Shown: positions 34,371-43,222, counted from the stretch's first letter. The stretch: DNA of 64,000 bases from Knoellia aerolata DSM 18566 (GCF_000768695.1 NZ_AVPL01000001.1:174618-238617); one strand, 5' to 3'. Numbers and translations are program-made. Notes: a model not told the origin generated them from the sequence alone.

Positions 34371-36503
34371 ATGCCTCCGGTCGCACCGTCCCCCGCACTG
34401 CTCGAGCTCGCCCGCGCCCACGGGGTGGCCACCGACTTCCACGACTGGAAGGGCGCCCACACCGTCATCACCGAGGAGACCCTGCGTGCCGTCCTCGGCG
34501 CGCTGGGGGTGGACGCCGGGACCCCCGACGCGGTGTCGGCCTCGCTCGCGGACGCGGCGGACCGCGAGTGGCGACGCACCCTCCCCGCGACCGTCGTCTG
34601 CCGTGAAGCGTGGACCCCTTGGATCCACGCGCACGTGCCCCACGGCTCCTCGGTCCGCCTGACGGTCGAGCTCGAGGACGGCGGCGCCCGTGACGTGCCC
34701 CAGGTGGAGCGGTGGGTGCATCCGCGCGTCATCGACGGTCGCGAGGTCGGCGAGGCGACCTTCGAGCTGCCCGGTGACCTCCCGACCGGGTGGCACCGCC
34801 TCGTCGCCCACCTCGACGCGGACCCGGTGGCGGCCGGCACGGAGATCTCGACCCTGGTCGTCACACCCGCCCGCCTCGAGCTGCCCGAGACGCTGCGCCA
34901 CGGCGGGGTCACCGGGCTGATGACCCAGATCTACCAGGTCCGCTCGGCCGGGTCCTGGGGGATCGGCGACCTCGCCGACCTCGGCGACCTCGCGTCCTGG
35001 GCCGCCACCGAGCTGGGGGCCGAGTTCGTCCTCGTCAACCCGCTCCACGCCGCCGAGCCGGTCCCCCCGATGGAGGCCTCGCCCTACCTCCCGTCGACCC
35101 GGCGCTTCGTCAACCCGATCTACCTGCGCGTCGAGGACATCCCCGAGGTCGTGCGCCTCGACGCCGCCGCTCGCACCCGGATGGAGGAGCTCGCCACCGA
35201 GGCGCGGGCGCTGAACACCACCGACACCATCGACCGGGACGCCGCCTGGGCGGCCAAGCGGGAGGCGCTCGCGCTCGTCCACGCCGTCGGCCTCGAGGGC
35301 CGGCGCGCCCGGGACTTCGAGCGGTTCCGCGAGCGCGAGGGCGAGGGGCTGGCGACGTTCGCCACCTGGTGCGCCCTCGCCGACCGCCACGGGCTGCCGT
35401 GGTCGCAGTGGCCGAGCGAGTACCACGACCCCACCAGCCCCGCCGTGGCCGAGTTCACCAAGTCACAGGAGGACCTCGTCCGCTTCCACATGTGGCTCCA
35501 GTGGCTCCTCGACCGCCAGCTCGGCGAGGTGCAGCGCGAGGCCACGGCGGCGGGCATGTCGCTCGGGGTCATCCACGACCTCGCCGTGGGCGTCAGCCCG
35601 GGCGGCGCGGACTCGTGGGGTCTCGCCGACGCGCTGGCCCTCGGCGTGACCGTGGGCGCGCCTCCGGACCAGTTCAACCAGCTGGGCCAGAACTGGTCGC
35701 AGCCGCCGTGGCACCCGGAGCGCCTGGCGGAGCTCGGCTACGCGCCGTTCCGTGACATGGTGCGCACCGTCCTGCGCGACTCCGGCGGCGTGCGCGTCGA
35801 CCACGTCATCGGGCTGTTCCGCCTGTGGTGGATCCCGAAGGGCCTGACGCCGGCCGACGGCACCTACGTCACCTACGACCACGAGGCGCTCATCGGCATC
35901 CTCTGCCTCGAGGCGCAGCGCGCCGGCGCGGTCGTCATCGGCGAGGACCTCGGTGTGGTGCCCGCCAACGCCCGCGACTACCTGCACGAGCGCGGGGTGC
36001 TCGGGACGAGCATCATGTGGTTCGAGACCACGGACGGTGCGCCGACGCCGCCGGAGCGCTACCGCGAGCTGTGCCTGTCGTCGGTGACGACGCACGACCT
36101 GCCGCCGACCGCGGGCTTCCTCGCGCTCGAGCACGTCGACATCCGTGAGCGGCTGGGCCTGCTCACCCGCCCGGTGGCGGAGGAGCGCGCGGTCGAGGAG
36201 CAGTCCATCGCGCAGGTGCGCGACGCCCTCGTCGCCCGCGGGTGGCTGGAGCCCGGTGCGGGGGTGCCCTCGGTCATGGAGGCCATGCACCGCTGGCTCG
36301 GCCACACCCCGAGTGCGCTGCTCGCGATCTCGCTCGCCGACGCCGTCGGCGACCGCCGCGCCATCAACCAGCCCGGCACCGCTGACGAGTACCCGAACTG
36401 GCGCCTGCCGCTCACCGGTCCGGATGGTGCGCTGGTCTCGCTCGAGGACGCGATGCGGTCCGAGCTGGCCCCCGTGCTCTTCGACGCCGCCGACGGCCGC
36501 TGA
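34371..36503 (+). CDS. malQ: 4-alpha-glucanotransferase (amylomaltase)
   Basis: MalQ moves maltosyl and longer units between malto-oligosaccharides in glycogen and maltose use. The 710-residue protein has an N-terminal extension domain (about 1-170) typical of actinobacterial MalQ, then the GH77 barrel. SWGIGDLADLGDLASW, SPYLPSTRRFVNPIYLRV, the nucleophile Asp in GGVRVDHVIGLFRLWW and the acid/base Glu in VVIGEDLGVVP are all present, and it ends with an NWRLPL motif. ATG at 34371 has CAGGAT 7 bases upstream, a weak leaderless signal. Together with the amylase and GH65 genes it supports alpha-glucan use. Confidence 0.95.
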   Translation: MPPVAPSPALLELARAHGVATDFHDWKGAHTVITEETLRAVLGALGVDAGTPDAVSASLADAADREWRRTLPATVVCREAWTPWIHAHVPHGSSVRLTVELEDGGARDVPQVERWVHPRVIDGREVGEATFELPGDLPTGWHRLVAHLDADPVAAGTEISTLVVTPARLELPETLRHGGVTGLMTQIYQVRSAGSWGIGDLADLGDLASWAATELGAEFVLVNPLHAAEPVPPMEASPYLPSTRRFVNPIYLRVEDIPEVVRLDAAARTRMEELATEARALNTTDTIDRDAAWAAKREALALVHAVGLEGRRARDFERFREREGEGLATFATWCALADRHGLPWSQWPSEYHDPTSPAVAEFTKSQEDLVRFHMWLQWLLDRQLGEVQREATAAGMSLGVIHDLAVGVSPGGADSWGLADALALGVTVGAPPDQFNQLGQNWSQPPWHPERLAELGYAPFRDMVRTVLRDSGGVRVDHVIGLFRLWWIPKGLTPADGTYVTYDHEALIGILCLEAQRAGAVVIGEDLGVVPANARDYLHERGVLGTSIMWFETTDGAPTPPERYRELCLSSVTTHDLPPTAGFLALEHVDIRERLGLLTRPVAEERAVEEQSIAQVRDALVARGWLEPGAGVPSVMEAMHRWLGHTPSALLAISLADAVGDRRAINQPGTADEYPNWRLPLTGPDGALVSLEDAMRSELAPVLFDAADGR

Positions 36504-36630
36504 CCGCCGCTGACGGCCGCTGACGCCGACCCCCGCCACCCGTCCCGCTTCCCCGGGACGTTCGGCCCTGACGCCCGCACGCAGCGGTGACGAGGCTGGG
36601 GGTCCGACGACGAAGTGGAGGGTGGAGCAG
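36504..36630 (+). other. Gap before the acyl-reductase operon with short tandem repeats
   Basis: The malQ stop lies in a threefold repeat of CCGCTGAC (about 36498-36526), each copy carrying TGA. A short stem CGTCCC/GGGACG follows near 36541-36560. GAGGCT near 36591 could be a -10 box for the next operon. No coding frame is evident. Confidence 0.4.
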
Positions 36631-37719
36631 ATGGCTGCGCTCGTGATGACCGGGTTCCCCGGGTTCCTGGGCTCGGCCCTGCTGGCACGGCTGCTGGCCA
36701 GGCGCCCCGGGACCGACGCCGTGTGCGTCGTCCAGGAGAAGCATCTCGGCGAGGCGCGAGCACGGCTGTCGGAGATCGAGGCCACCGAGGCGCACGTCGC
36801 CGGCCGGGTGCGGCTCGTCGTCGGCGACCTCACGCTGCCCGGCCTCGGTCTGACCGCCTCGGACAGAGGCTCGCTCGAGGACGTCACCGAGGTGTGGCAC
36901 CTCGCCGCCGTCTACGACCTCACCGTCGGCGAGGAGGTGGCCCGGCGGGTCAATGTCGACGGCACTGCGCGGGTGCTCGAGCTGTGCGCCGACCTCGAGC
37001 ACCTCACCCGGCTCCACCACGTCAGCACGTGCTACGTCAGCGGCCGGCACGACGGGGAGTTCCGGGAGGACGATCTCGACGTCGGCCAGAGCTTCCGCAA
37101 CCACTACGAGTCGACGAAGTTCGAGGCCGAGCTGCTCGTGCGCCGGGCCATGGCGGGGGGACTGCCCGCGACGATCTACCGGCCCGGGATCGTCGTGGGG
37201 GACTCCCGCACCGGGGCGACGCAGAAGTACGACGGGCCCTACTTCCTCGCCACCTTCCTGCGCCGTCAGCCACCGCTCGCCGTCGTCCCCGCCGTGGCCG
37301 ACCCCGACCGGGTGCGGTTCTGCCTCGTCCCACGGGACTTCGTCATCGAGGCCATGGACCGGTTGTCGGTGCTCGAGGGGTCGAGGGGCCGGACCTACGC
37401 CCTCACGGACCCCGAACCGCCGACCGCGCGCCAGCTGGTCGACAGGTTCGCGCACCGACTCGGCAAGCGCGTCGTCTGGGTGCCGCTGCCCCTCCTGCTC
37501 ACCAGGGTGGCGATCTCCCTTCCGCTGGTCGAACGGCTCGCAGGTCTCCCGGCAGAGGCGCTGGAGTACTTCGCCTCGCCCACCACCTACGACACGACGC
37601 ACACGCTCACCGACCTCGCAGGCACGGGCGTGCGGTGCGCGCGGTTCGAGGACTACGCCGACCGGCTGGTGGACTTCATGGTCGAGCACCCCGAGCTCGA
37701 CTCCGCGGCCATGGTCTGA
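36631..37719 (+). CDS. Extended SDR, fatty acyl reductase/thioester reductase-like
   Basis: The 362-residue protein has a nucleotide-binding motif TGFPGFLGSALLARLL (Gly8, Gly11, Gly14) and the SDR catalytic pair Tyr159/Lys163 in NHYESTKFEAELLV. HVSTCYVSG and IYRPGIVVGDSRTG are typical of the NAD-binding-4 group (fatty acyl-CoA reductases and carboxylic acid reductase R domains). These reduce an acyl thioester to an aldehyde or alcohol with NADPH. ATG at 36631 has GGAGG 10 bases upstream. It is the first gene of a three-gene operon whose other members are an acyl-ACP-reductase-like protein and a wax-ester-synthase-type transferase, 13 bases ahead of the next gene. Confidence 0.82.
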   Translation: MAALVMTGFPGFLGSALLARLLARRPGTDAVCVVQEKHLGEARARLSEIEATEAHVAGRVRLVVGDLTLPGLGLTASDRGSLEDVTEVWHLAAVYDLTVGEEVARRVNVDGTARVLELCADLEHLTRLHHVSTCYVSGRHDGEFREDDLDVGQSFRNHYESTKFEAELLVRRAMAGGLPATIYRPGIVVGDSRTGATQKYDGPYFLATFLRRQPPLAVVPAVADPDRVRFCLVPRDFVIEAMDRLSVLEGSRGRTYALTDPEPPTARQLVDRFAHRLGKRVVWVPLPLLLTRVAISLPLVERLAGLPAEALEYFASPTTYDTTHTLTDLAGTGVRCARFEDYADRLVDFMVEHPELDSAAMV

Positions 37720-37732
37720 CACGAGGAGAGAC

Positions 37733-39844
37733 ATGACACGCGCAGCCCCAGTGGTCGTCAACATCAGCCTCATGGGCCCGGAGTGGGACTACGACACGAG
37801 GGTCACCTTCCTCGGGCAGCGCTTCCGGATCGTTCGCCGAGGGACGTCCGGCGACGTCGAGGCCGCCCTCGCCCAGGTGCGCCTGTGGGCGCCGAGGTCG
37901 AGCGCCCTGGCCGTCACCGGCATACGGGACGCACGAGCCGCCGGACTGTATGCCGGTCAGCTGCGGAACCACAGGCGGATCATGGCCGAGGCGGGGGCCG
38001 TCCCCGCCACCGACGGCACCGAGCTGCTCGAGGTGCTGCAGGAGTGGGCGGTCCGGCGGGTCAACGGCGAGATGCCGGGGCACTTCACGAACGCACGGAC
38101 CGTCGTGCTGGGAGGCAGGAACCACGGCCGGACCACCCGCATCCTGCGTGAGTACACGCAGAACATCCAGTTCGCCGACCCCCTGCTCAGTCTCGACCTG
38201 CCCGGGCGGCTCCACAGCACGCCGGTCCTGGGGCTGGCCGCCGACGCCGTGGGTGGGGCGGCCGGGCTGGCGATGCGGATGGTGCCCGATGTGGTCAGGG
38301 ATCAGGTCGACTCGCCCGCCCGGCTGGCCGCGCGAGCACTGGCGCGACGAGCGGCCCGGGACTGCGACGTCGTGGTCGGGACTTACGAGGAGCTGACCGG
38401 CTTCGGTCTCGAGGACCTCGCCGGCAAGACCCTCATCACCTCGGCGGTCTCCGAGGAGCGGCTGGCCGACCTGGGCGACCGCGGGGTCTACCTCGTCGTC
38501 GACGTGACGCCGCAACCGTTCGACGTCATCGTCAACGCGGCGACGCTGCAGGCGCTGATGATGGCGCGGGTGCACGGGGACAGCCCGCTCACCGACGACG
38601 ACCTGCTGGACATGATCGTCGATGCCGGGCTCGAGCCGCGACAGCTCCACCCCAACGGTCCCAGGCGCAAGAGCCGCTTCGCGTTCGTCATCCACCCCCT
38701 GTCCCAGCAGTACCTCCAGAACGTCGAGCCCCTGCGGTCGATCGCCCGCTTCGCCCCCGGTCCCGTCATGGACCTCGTCGAGAAGGCCGCCGCCTACAGC
38801 CCGCCGTTCACCTACAGCCACGTCACCGGCATCACGTCCCCCACCGGTGCCGAGGCGGAGGGCTGGCTCATCACGGTCGGTGGCACGCCCCGCGAGATGA
38901 TGGCCCACAGCCCCGAGTTCACCTACCGCCGCCTGCTCACCGCTGCCGACACCGCCCGCAAGCTCGGCGCCCAGATCATGGGCCTGGGCGCCTTCACCAA
39001 GGTCGTCGGCGACGCCGGGGTGACGGTGGCCAGGCAGGCCCCGCTCCCGGTGACGACCGGCAACAGCTACAGCGCGTCCGGCGCCCTGTGGGCGGCCCAC
39101 GACGCGCTGCGCCGGCTCGGCCTGGCGGAGGTGGACGACACCGGGGCGCTGCGGGGGAATGCCATGGTGGTGGGGGCCACCGGCGCCATCGGCTCGGTCT
39201 GTGCCCGCCTGCTCGCGGTCGCGGAGGCCAGGCTGTGGCTGGTCTCGCCCGAGTCCGGCAAGCTGCTGGCCCTCAAGGAGCTCATCGAGCGTGAGCACCC
39301 CCGTGTCGAGGTGCACATCGCCGCCACCCCCGACGACGCCATCTCCGAGATGGACCTCATCGTCACCGCCACCTCGGGTGCGGGCAAGCGCGTCCTCGAC
39401 ATCGGGGCCGTCAAGCCCGGCTGCGTCATCACCGACGTGGCCCGGCCCCTCGACCTGTCCGCCGAGGACGTCGCCACCCGACCGGACGTGCTCGTCGTCG
39501 AGTCGGGCGAGATCGAGCTCCCCGGCGACGTGCACATGGGCGACATCGGGCTGCCCAAGAACGTCGCCTACGCCTGCCTCGCGGAGACCGTCGTCCTCGC
39601 CCTGGAGGGCCGCTACGAGAGCTTCACCGTCGGGCGCAACATCGAGTGGGAGAAGGTCAAGGAGATCTACCGGCTGGGACTCAAGCACGGGATGAGGCTG
39701 GCCACCATCTCCGGCGTCAACGGCGTCTTCACGCCCGAGGACATCGACCGGATCCGGACCCTGGCCCTGGCGGCGCGTGCGTCGGGCGGGACGAGCAGCA
39801 GCACCGGGCCCGTCACCGCCCAGCCGGCCGGGGTGCCGTCATGA
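37733..39844 (+). CDS. Acyl-ACP/acyl-CoA reductase-like protein with an unassigned N-terminal half
   Basis: This 703-residue protein has two parts. From about residue 313 it resembles cyanobacterial long-chain acyl-ACP reductase, which makes fatty aldehydes. It has FVIHPLSQQYLQNVEPLR, the TGITSPTGAEAEGWLI segment, ADTARKLGAQIMGLGAFTKV, the NADPH motif GATGAIG (481-487), and the candidate acyl-thioester Cys615 in NVAYACLAETVVLALEG. Residues 1 to about 312 (with VVNISLMGPEWDYDTRVTF and FTNARTVVLGGRNHGRTTRI) match nothing I can name; the pattern looks alpha/beta. Cyanobacterial enzymes are about 340 residues, so this is a fusion. Ribosome site GAGGAGAG; the stop overlaps the next start (ATGA). 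Confidence 0.75.
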   Translation: MTRAAPVVVNISLMGPEWDYDTRVTFLGQRFRIVRRGTSGDVEAALAQVRLWAPRSSALAVTGIRDARAAGLYAGQLRNHRRIMAEAGAVPATDGTELLEVLQEWAVRRVNGEMPGHFTNARTVVLGGRNHGRTTRILREYTQNIQFADPLLSLDLPGRLHSTPVLGLAADAVGGAAGLAMRMVPDVVRDQVDSPARLAARALARRAARDCDVVVGTYEELTGFGLEDLAGKTLITSAVSEERLADLGDRGVYLVVDVTPQPFDVIVNAATLQALMMARVHGDSPLTDDDLLDMIVDAGLEPRQLHPNGPRRKSRFAFVIHPLSQQYLQNVEPLRSIARFAPGPVMDLVEKAAAYSPPFTYSHVTGITSPTGAEAEGWLITVGGTPREMMAHSPEFTYRRLLTAADTARKLGAQIMGLGAFTKVVGDAGVTVARQAPLPVTTGNSYSASGALWAAHDALRRLGLAEVDDTGALRGNAMVVGATGAIGSVCARLLAVAEARLWLVSPESGKLLALKELIEREHPRVEVHIAATPDDAISEMDLIVTATSGAGKRVLDIGAVKPGCVITDVARPLDLSAEDVATRPDVLVVESGEIELPGDVHMGDIGLPKNVAYACLAETVVLALEGRYESFTVGRNIEWEKVKEIYRLGLKHGMRLATISGVNGVFTPEDIDRIRTLALAARASGGTSSSTGPVTAQPAGVPS

Positions 39845-41181
39845 CCACCCCGACCCGACGGACGATGGGGGCCGCGGACGCCATGTGGCTGCACACCGAC
39901 CGACCGAACCACCTCATGGTCATCGACGGCATCATGTGGACCGAGCAGCGGCTGGACTGGAGCCAGCTGCGAGCCACGCTGCAGGAGAGACTGGTCGACA
40001 CCTACCCTGTGTTCGGCCAGCGCCCGGTCGACCCCGTTCACCCCTGGGAGCTCCCGAGCTGGGAGGACGACCCCGACTTCGCGCTGTCCCACCACCTGCA
40101 CCGTGCCCGGCTGCGCAAGCCGGGGGGTGAGAAGCAGCTGCGCAGCTTCCTCGAGAAGAAGGTCAGCCGGCCCCTCGACCGCAGCCGACCACTGTGGGAG
40201 GCCTGGCTGGTGGACGGCTACGGGGAGGGCTCCGTGCTCTTCCTTCGCCTGCACCACGCGATGGCCGACGGCATGGCGCTGGCCCAGGTCATGCTCACCC
40301 TGACGGATCCCGCGCCGGACGCCAGGGACGAACCGCGCGAGGTCGAGCCGGCGAACCGCGGCTGGTCCGTCGCGGCCCGGGCCACCGGCCTCGTGCGCAG
40401 CGCCCTGAGCCTGCCGTCGGTCCCTCTCACGATGCTCCAGGCGGTCCAGGTCAGCCGCAAGCTCGTGCTCGGAGTCCTGCCGAGGACGCTGCTCAGCGGG
40501 GAGCCCGGCGTCGACAAGCTGCTGGCCTGGTCACGGCCCCTGCCGCTGGCCGACGTCAAGGCGATCGGCAGGGAGACCGGGAGTACGGTCAACGACGTCC
40601 TCATGGCGGCGCTGTCGGGAGCGCTCGCGCGCTACCTCGCGTCGTTCGGCGAGGCGGTCGACCACCTCACGACCATGGTCCCGGTCAACATCAGGCCGCC
40701 GGGCGAACCCCTTCCCCGGGAGCTCGGCAACAAGTTCGCCCTCGTCCTGCTCCACCTGCCGACGGGTGACCTCACGGTGGCGCAGCGACTGGCGGAGGTG
40801 CATCGGCGGATGGAGCAGATCAAGCACTCGCCCGAGGTCTTCATCACCTCGGCCGTCGCCGACGGCATCGGCTTCCTCCACGCCATCGACAAGCCCCTCG
40901 TCGACTTCTTCGCAGGCAAGGCCATCGGGGTGACCACGAACGTCATGGGCCCGAAGGAGCCGCGCTTCCTCGCCGGTGTCGAGGTCAAGGGCGTCCTCGG
41001 CTGGGTGCCCGGGTCGGGCGGCCAGACGCTGGGGGTGTGCGTCCTGAGCTACGCCGACACGGTGCGGATCGGGTTCAAGGTGGACGCAGCCTCGGTCCCG
41101 GTGCCCGACCAGCTCATCGCGTTCTTCGAGGCCGAGCTCGACGCCCTGCGGGCCCTGGTCCCGGAGCGAGCAGCACCCTGA
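39841..41181 (+). CDS. Wax ester synthase/diacylglycerol acyltransferase-type protein
   Basis: WS/DGAT enzymes join an acyl-CoA to a fatty alcohol (wax ester) or diacylglycerol (triacylglycerol). The 446-residue protein has the catalytic HHxxxDG as LHHAMADGMALAQ (His138, His139, Asp143, Gly144) and an N-terminus DAMWLHTDRPNHLMVIDGIM typical of the family. The C-terminal motif ND-type sequence TVNDVLMAALSGALARYL and the PLPRELGNKFALVLL region are also there. It starts inside the stop codon of the reductase gene, so the two proteins are made together. The upstream genes make alcohol or aldehyde precursors likely, favouring wax-ester-like products over triacylglycerol. Confidence 0.88.
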   Translation: MTTPTRRTMGAADAMWLHTDRPNHLMVIDGIMWTEQRLDWSQLRATLQERLVDTYPVFGQRPVDPVHPWELPSWEDDPDFALSHHLHRARLRKPGGEKQLRSFLEKKVSRPLDRSRPLWEAWLVDGYGEGSVLFLRLHHAMADGMALAQVMLTLTDPAPDARDEPREVEPANRGWSVAARATGLVRSALSLPSVPLTMLQAVQVSRKLVLGVLPRTLLSGEPGVDKLLAWSRPLPLADVKAIGRETGSTVNDVLMAALSGALARYLASFGEAVDHLTTMVPVNIRPPGEPLPRELGNKFALVLLHLPTGDLTVAQRLAEVHRRMEQIKHSPEVFITSAVADGIGFLHAIDKPLVDFFAGKAIGVTTNVMGPKEPRFLAGVEVKGVLGWVPGSGGQTLGVCVLSYADTVRIGFKVDAASVPVPDQLIAFFEAELDALRALVPERAAP

Positions 41182-41197
41182 CCCCCAGGCCCGCGGC

Positions 41198-41920
41198 TCA
41201 GATCTGGGTGCCGACCAGGGAGCCGATCGCATAGGTCACGGCCATGGCGACGAGGCCACCGAGCACGACGCGACCGACGGCCCGGCCCGGGGGTGCGGAC
41301 CCCAGGCGGGCGCTCACGAAGCCGGTGGTCGCGAGCGCGAGGATGACGGCGGCGACGGTCACCGGGACCCTGGCCCCCACCGAGACGAGGAGGATGGCCG
41401 CCAGGGGCAGGGCGGCCCCGAGGATGAACGCGATGCACGAGGCCCAGGCCGCGTGCCACGGGTTCGTGAGGCCGTTGGGGTCGATCCCCAGCTCGGCCTC
41501 GGCGTGGGCACCGAGCGCGTCGTGCGCGGTCAGCTGCACGGCGACCCGATGGGACAGGTCGTGGTCGAGCCCCTTGGCGGCATAGATCTCGGCGAGCTCC
41601 TGGAGCTCCGCCTCCGGCTCCTCGAGGAGCTCGCGTCGCTCCTTGGCCAGCAGCGACTGCTCGGTGTCGCGCTGCGTGCTCACCGAGACGTACTCGCCGA
41701 CCGCCATGCTCATCGCACCGGCCGCCAGCCCGGCGAGACCCGCGGTGAGGATCGCGGCGCGGTCCGTCGTCGCCGCCGCGACGCCGATGACGAGGCCGGC
41801 CGTCGACACGATGCCGTCGTTGGCCCCGAGAACTCCGGCGCGCAGCCAGTTGAGCCGGGTGCCGATGGAGTCGTCGTGCGGCTCGTCGTGCTCGTCGATG
41901 ACCTGTGACGTGTCAGCCAC
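41198..41920 (-). CDS. VIT1/CCC1 family (iron/manganese) transporter
   Basis: The 240-residue membrane protein has the VIT family start LNWLRAGVLGANDGIVSTAG, five or so hydrophobic helices, and GAMSMAVGEYVSVSTQRDTE, which holds metal-translocating residues. A short acidic cytosolic insert (ERRELLEEPEAELQELAEIY) is the metal-binding region in relatives. The family moves ferrous iron or manganese out of the cytoplasm. GTG at 41920 overlaps the end of the pterin dehydratase gene by 8 bases. It converges on the WS/DGAT gene, with which it shares no obvious function. Confidence 0.88.
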   Translation of the reverse strand: MADTSQVIDEHDEPHDDSIGTRLNWLRAGVLGANDGIVSTAGLVIGVAAATTDRAAILTAGLAGLAAGAMSMAVGEYVSVSTQRDTEQSLLAKERRELLEEPEAELQELAEIYAAKGLDHDLSHRVAVQLTAHDALGAHAEAELGIDPNGLTNPWHAAWASCIAFILGAALPLAAILLVSVGARVPVTVAAVILALATTGFVSARLGSAPPGRAVGRVVLGGLVAMAVTYAIGSLVGTQI

Positions 41921-42221
41921 CGTGCGTCGCTCCGTGTCGACGGGCGATCTCGGTGATCCGGTGCGCCTGCTCGACGTCCAGCTGGGTGAGGCCCCCCGCG
42001 TCGTGCGTCGTCAGCAGCCACGTCGTCGTGCGCCAGCGGATGTCGATGTCGGGGTGGTGGTTCATCTCCTCGGCGACCTCGGCCGCGTCGGTGACGATCC
42101 GGATGGCGGCGGGGAAGTCCGGCGCCTCGATCGTGGCGACGATGGCATCGCCCTCGCGGGTCCACAGGGGGAGGTCGGCGAGCTGGCGCTCGACCTCCTC
42201 GTCAGTCAGCAGGCGGCTCAT
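41913..42221 (-). CDS. Pterin-4-alpha-carbinolamine dehydratase
   Basis: The 102-residue enzyme dehydrates 4a-hydroxytetrahydropterin, recycling the pterin cofactor of aromatic amino-acid hydroxylases; in bacteria it may have other roles. The family motif is complete: EEMNHHPDIDIRW, then HDAGGLTQLD, with the catalytic His-His and a later His-Asp. ATG at 42221 has CAGGCT 7 bases upstream, a possible leaderless promoter. No phenylalanine hydroxylase gene lies nearby. It overlaps the VIT transporter start by 8 bases. Confidence 0.92.
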   Translation of the reverse strand: MSRLLTDEEVERQLADLPLWTREGDAIVATIEAPDFPAAIRIVTDAAEVAEEMNHHPDIDIRWRTTTWLLTTHDAGGLTQLDVEQAHRITEIARRHGATHGG

Positions 42222-42289
42222 GCCCCCAGCCTGTCCCGCATGGGGGGCGCCCGTCCAGCAAGGCGCGCCTTCGCGCGGACCCGCGCTCC

Positions 42290-42311
42290 CGGCATACGAC
42301 GTCGTATGCCG
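42290..42311. repeat. Perfect 22-base palindrome made of two CGGCATAC octamers
   Basis: CGGCATACGAC at 42290-42300 is followed directly by its reverse complement GTCGTATGCCG at 42301-42311. The two octamers that recur through the window meet head to head here, in the gap upstream of the pterin dehydratase gene. It could be a dimer-binding operator. Confidence 0.8.
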
Positions 42312-42312
42312 T

Positions 42313-42345
42313 GAGGCCGGCTCCGCGGTGTGCGGAACCGGCCTC
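42313..42345 (-). terminator. Terminator of the serine protease gene
   Basis: Arms 42313-42326 and 42332-42345 (14 bases, one G-U pair) with a 5-base loop lie 20 bases after the protease stop codon on the minus strand. Confidence 0.75.
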
Positions 42346-42364
42346 TCGGGTGGGACGGGGAGCG

Positions 42365-43222
42365 TCAGGCCGCAGCGTCGACGCCGAACTCGGCGAGCCA
42401 GTCCTGGACGACGGGGATGTCGATCCGCTGGAGGCCACCGAGGTAGCGGCAGTTCGAGGTGTAGCCGTAGCTCGTCACGGTGACCTGGTAGCCACCCTTG
42501 AACGTCGGGCCACCGGAGTCACCGAAGCAGGTGCCACCGCCGCCGAACGGGTCGTTCTCGTTGCCGTTGACCTGGAGGATCTGCGGCATGAGCTTCTGGC
42601 CCTTCTCCTCCGTGACGCGGCGCAGGAGCGGATAGGACTGCGGCGTGGGCTTCTGCGGGCCGCTCTCGGCCTTGCGGACCTCGGTGCCGTAGCCGACCGA
42701 CGTGAAGAGCGTCTGGTTGAGGATCCGGGGCGTGAACTGGTCGAGGTAGCCCTCGGGCGCGACCGTGACGGGGGCGATGCCGGTGACCGGCTCGTCGAGG
42801 ACGATGACGCCGACGTCGTTCCAGTTCCTGAGGTCGGTGAAGTCCGAGTACTCCGGGTGGGTGTGCGCCGTACCGGACAGGTAGCCCGCAGCCTTGAGCT
42901 CGGCGGGGGTGTAGCCGGCGGCCACGTCCTTCGCGACCGGGAGCGGCGACGGGGGGGCGTCGGCGATCTTCGTCTTGAAGGTGACGGCGGTGCTGCCCAC
43001 GGTGCCGTCGGTGCAGTGGGCGGCGGTGACGAGGACGGTCGGGGAGACCAGGCTCGCGGAGCAGCGGTAGCGGCCGGTCGCGTCGTAGAACGCAATGAGG
43101 GCCACGTTGGGGTGGCCCTCGCCGTCGGGCTGGCCTCCGGTGATGGCGTGGGCCGCGAGCGCGGATCCCGCGACGAGGCCTGCGGCGAGGGCGCCGGCGG
43201 CAGCGATGCGTCGGATGCTCAT
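42365..43222 (-). CDS. Secreted trypsin-like serine protease (S1 family)
   Basis: The 285-residue precursor has a signal peptide (SIRRIAAAGALAAGLVAGSA, cleavage near AAHA, residue 25). The mature protein starts close to ITGGQPDGEGHPNVALI, like the IVGG N-terminus of activated trypsins. The catalytic triad is visible: His69 in VLVTAAHCTDG, Asp136 in NDVGVIVLDEP and Ser236 in CFGDSGGPTF. Substrate preference cannot be set. GGAGGTCAC lies just before the ATG. A terminator follows the gene, so it forms its own unit between the pterin gene and the peptide transporter. Confidence 0.92.
   Translation of the reverse strand: MSIRRIAAAGALAAGLVAGSALAAHAITGGQPDGEGHPNVALIAFYDATGRYRCSASLVSPTVLVTAAHCTDGTVGSTAVTFKTKIADAPPSPLPVAKDVAAGYTPAELKAAGYLSGTAHTHPEYSDFTDLRNWNDVGVIVLDEPVTGIAPVTVAPEGYLDQFTPRILNQTLFTSVGYGTEVRKAESGPQKPTPQSYPLLRRVTEEKGQKLMPQILQVNGNENDPFGGGGTCFGDSGGPTFKGGYQVTVTSYGYTSNCRYLGGLQRIDIPVVQDWLAEFGVDAAA

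Noticed and set aside
36631..41181. Alkane biosynthesis cluster
   Set aside because: The reductase-like protein recalls cyanobacterial alkane synthesis, but no aldehyde-deformylating oxygenase is present here.
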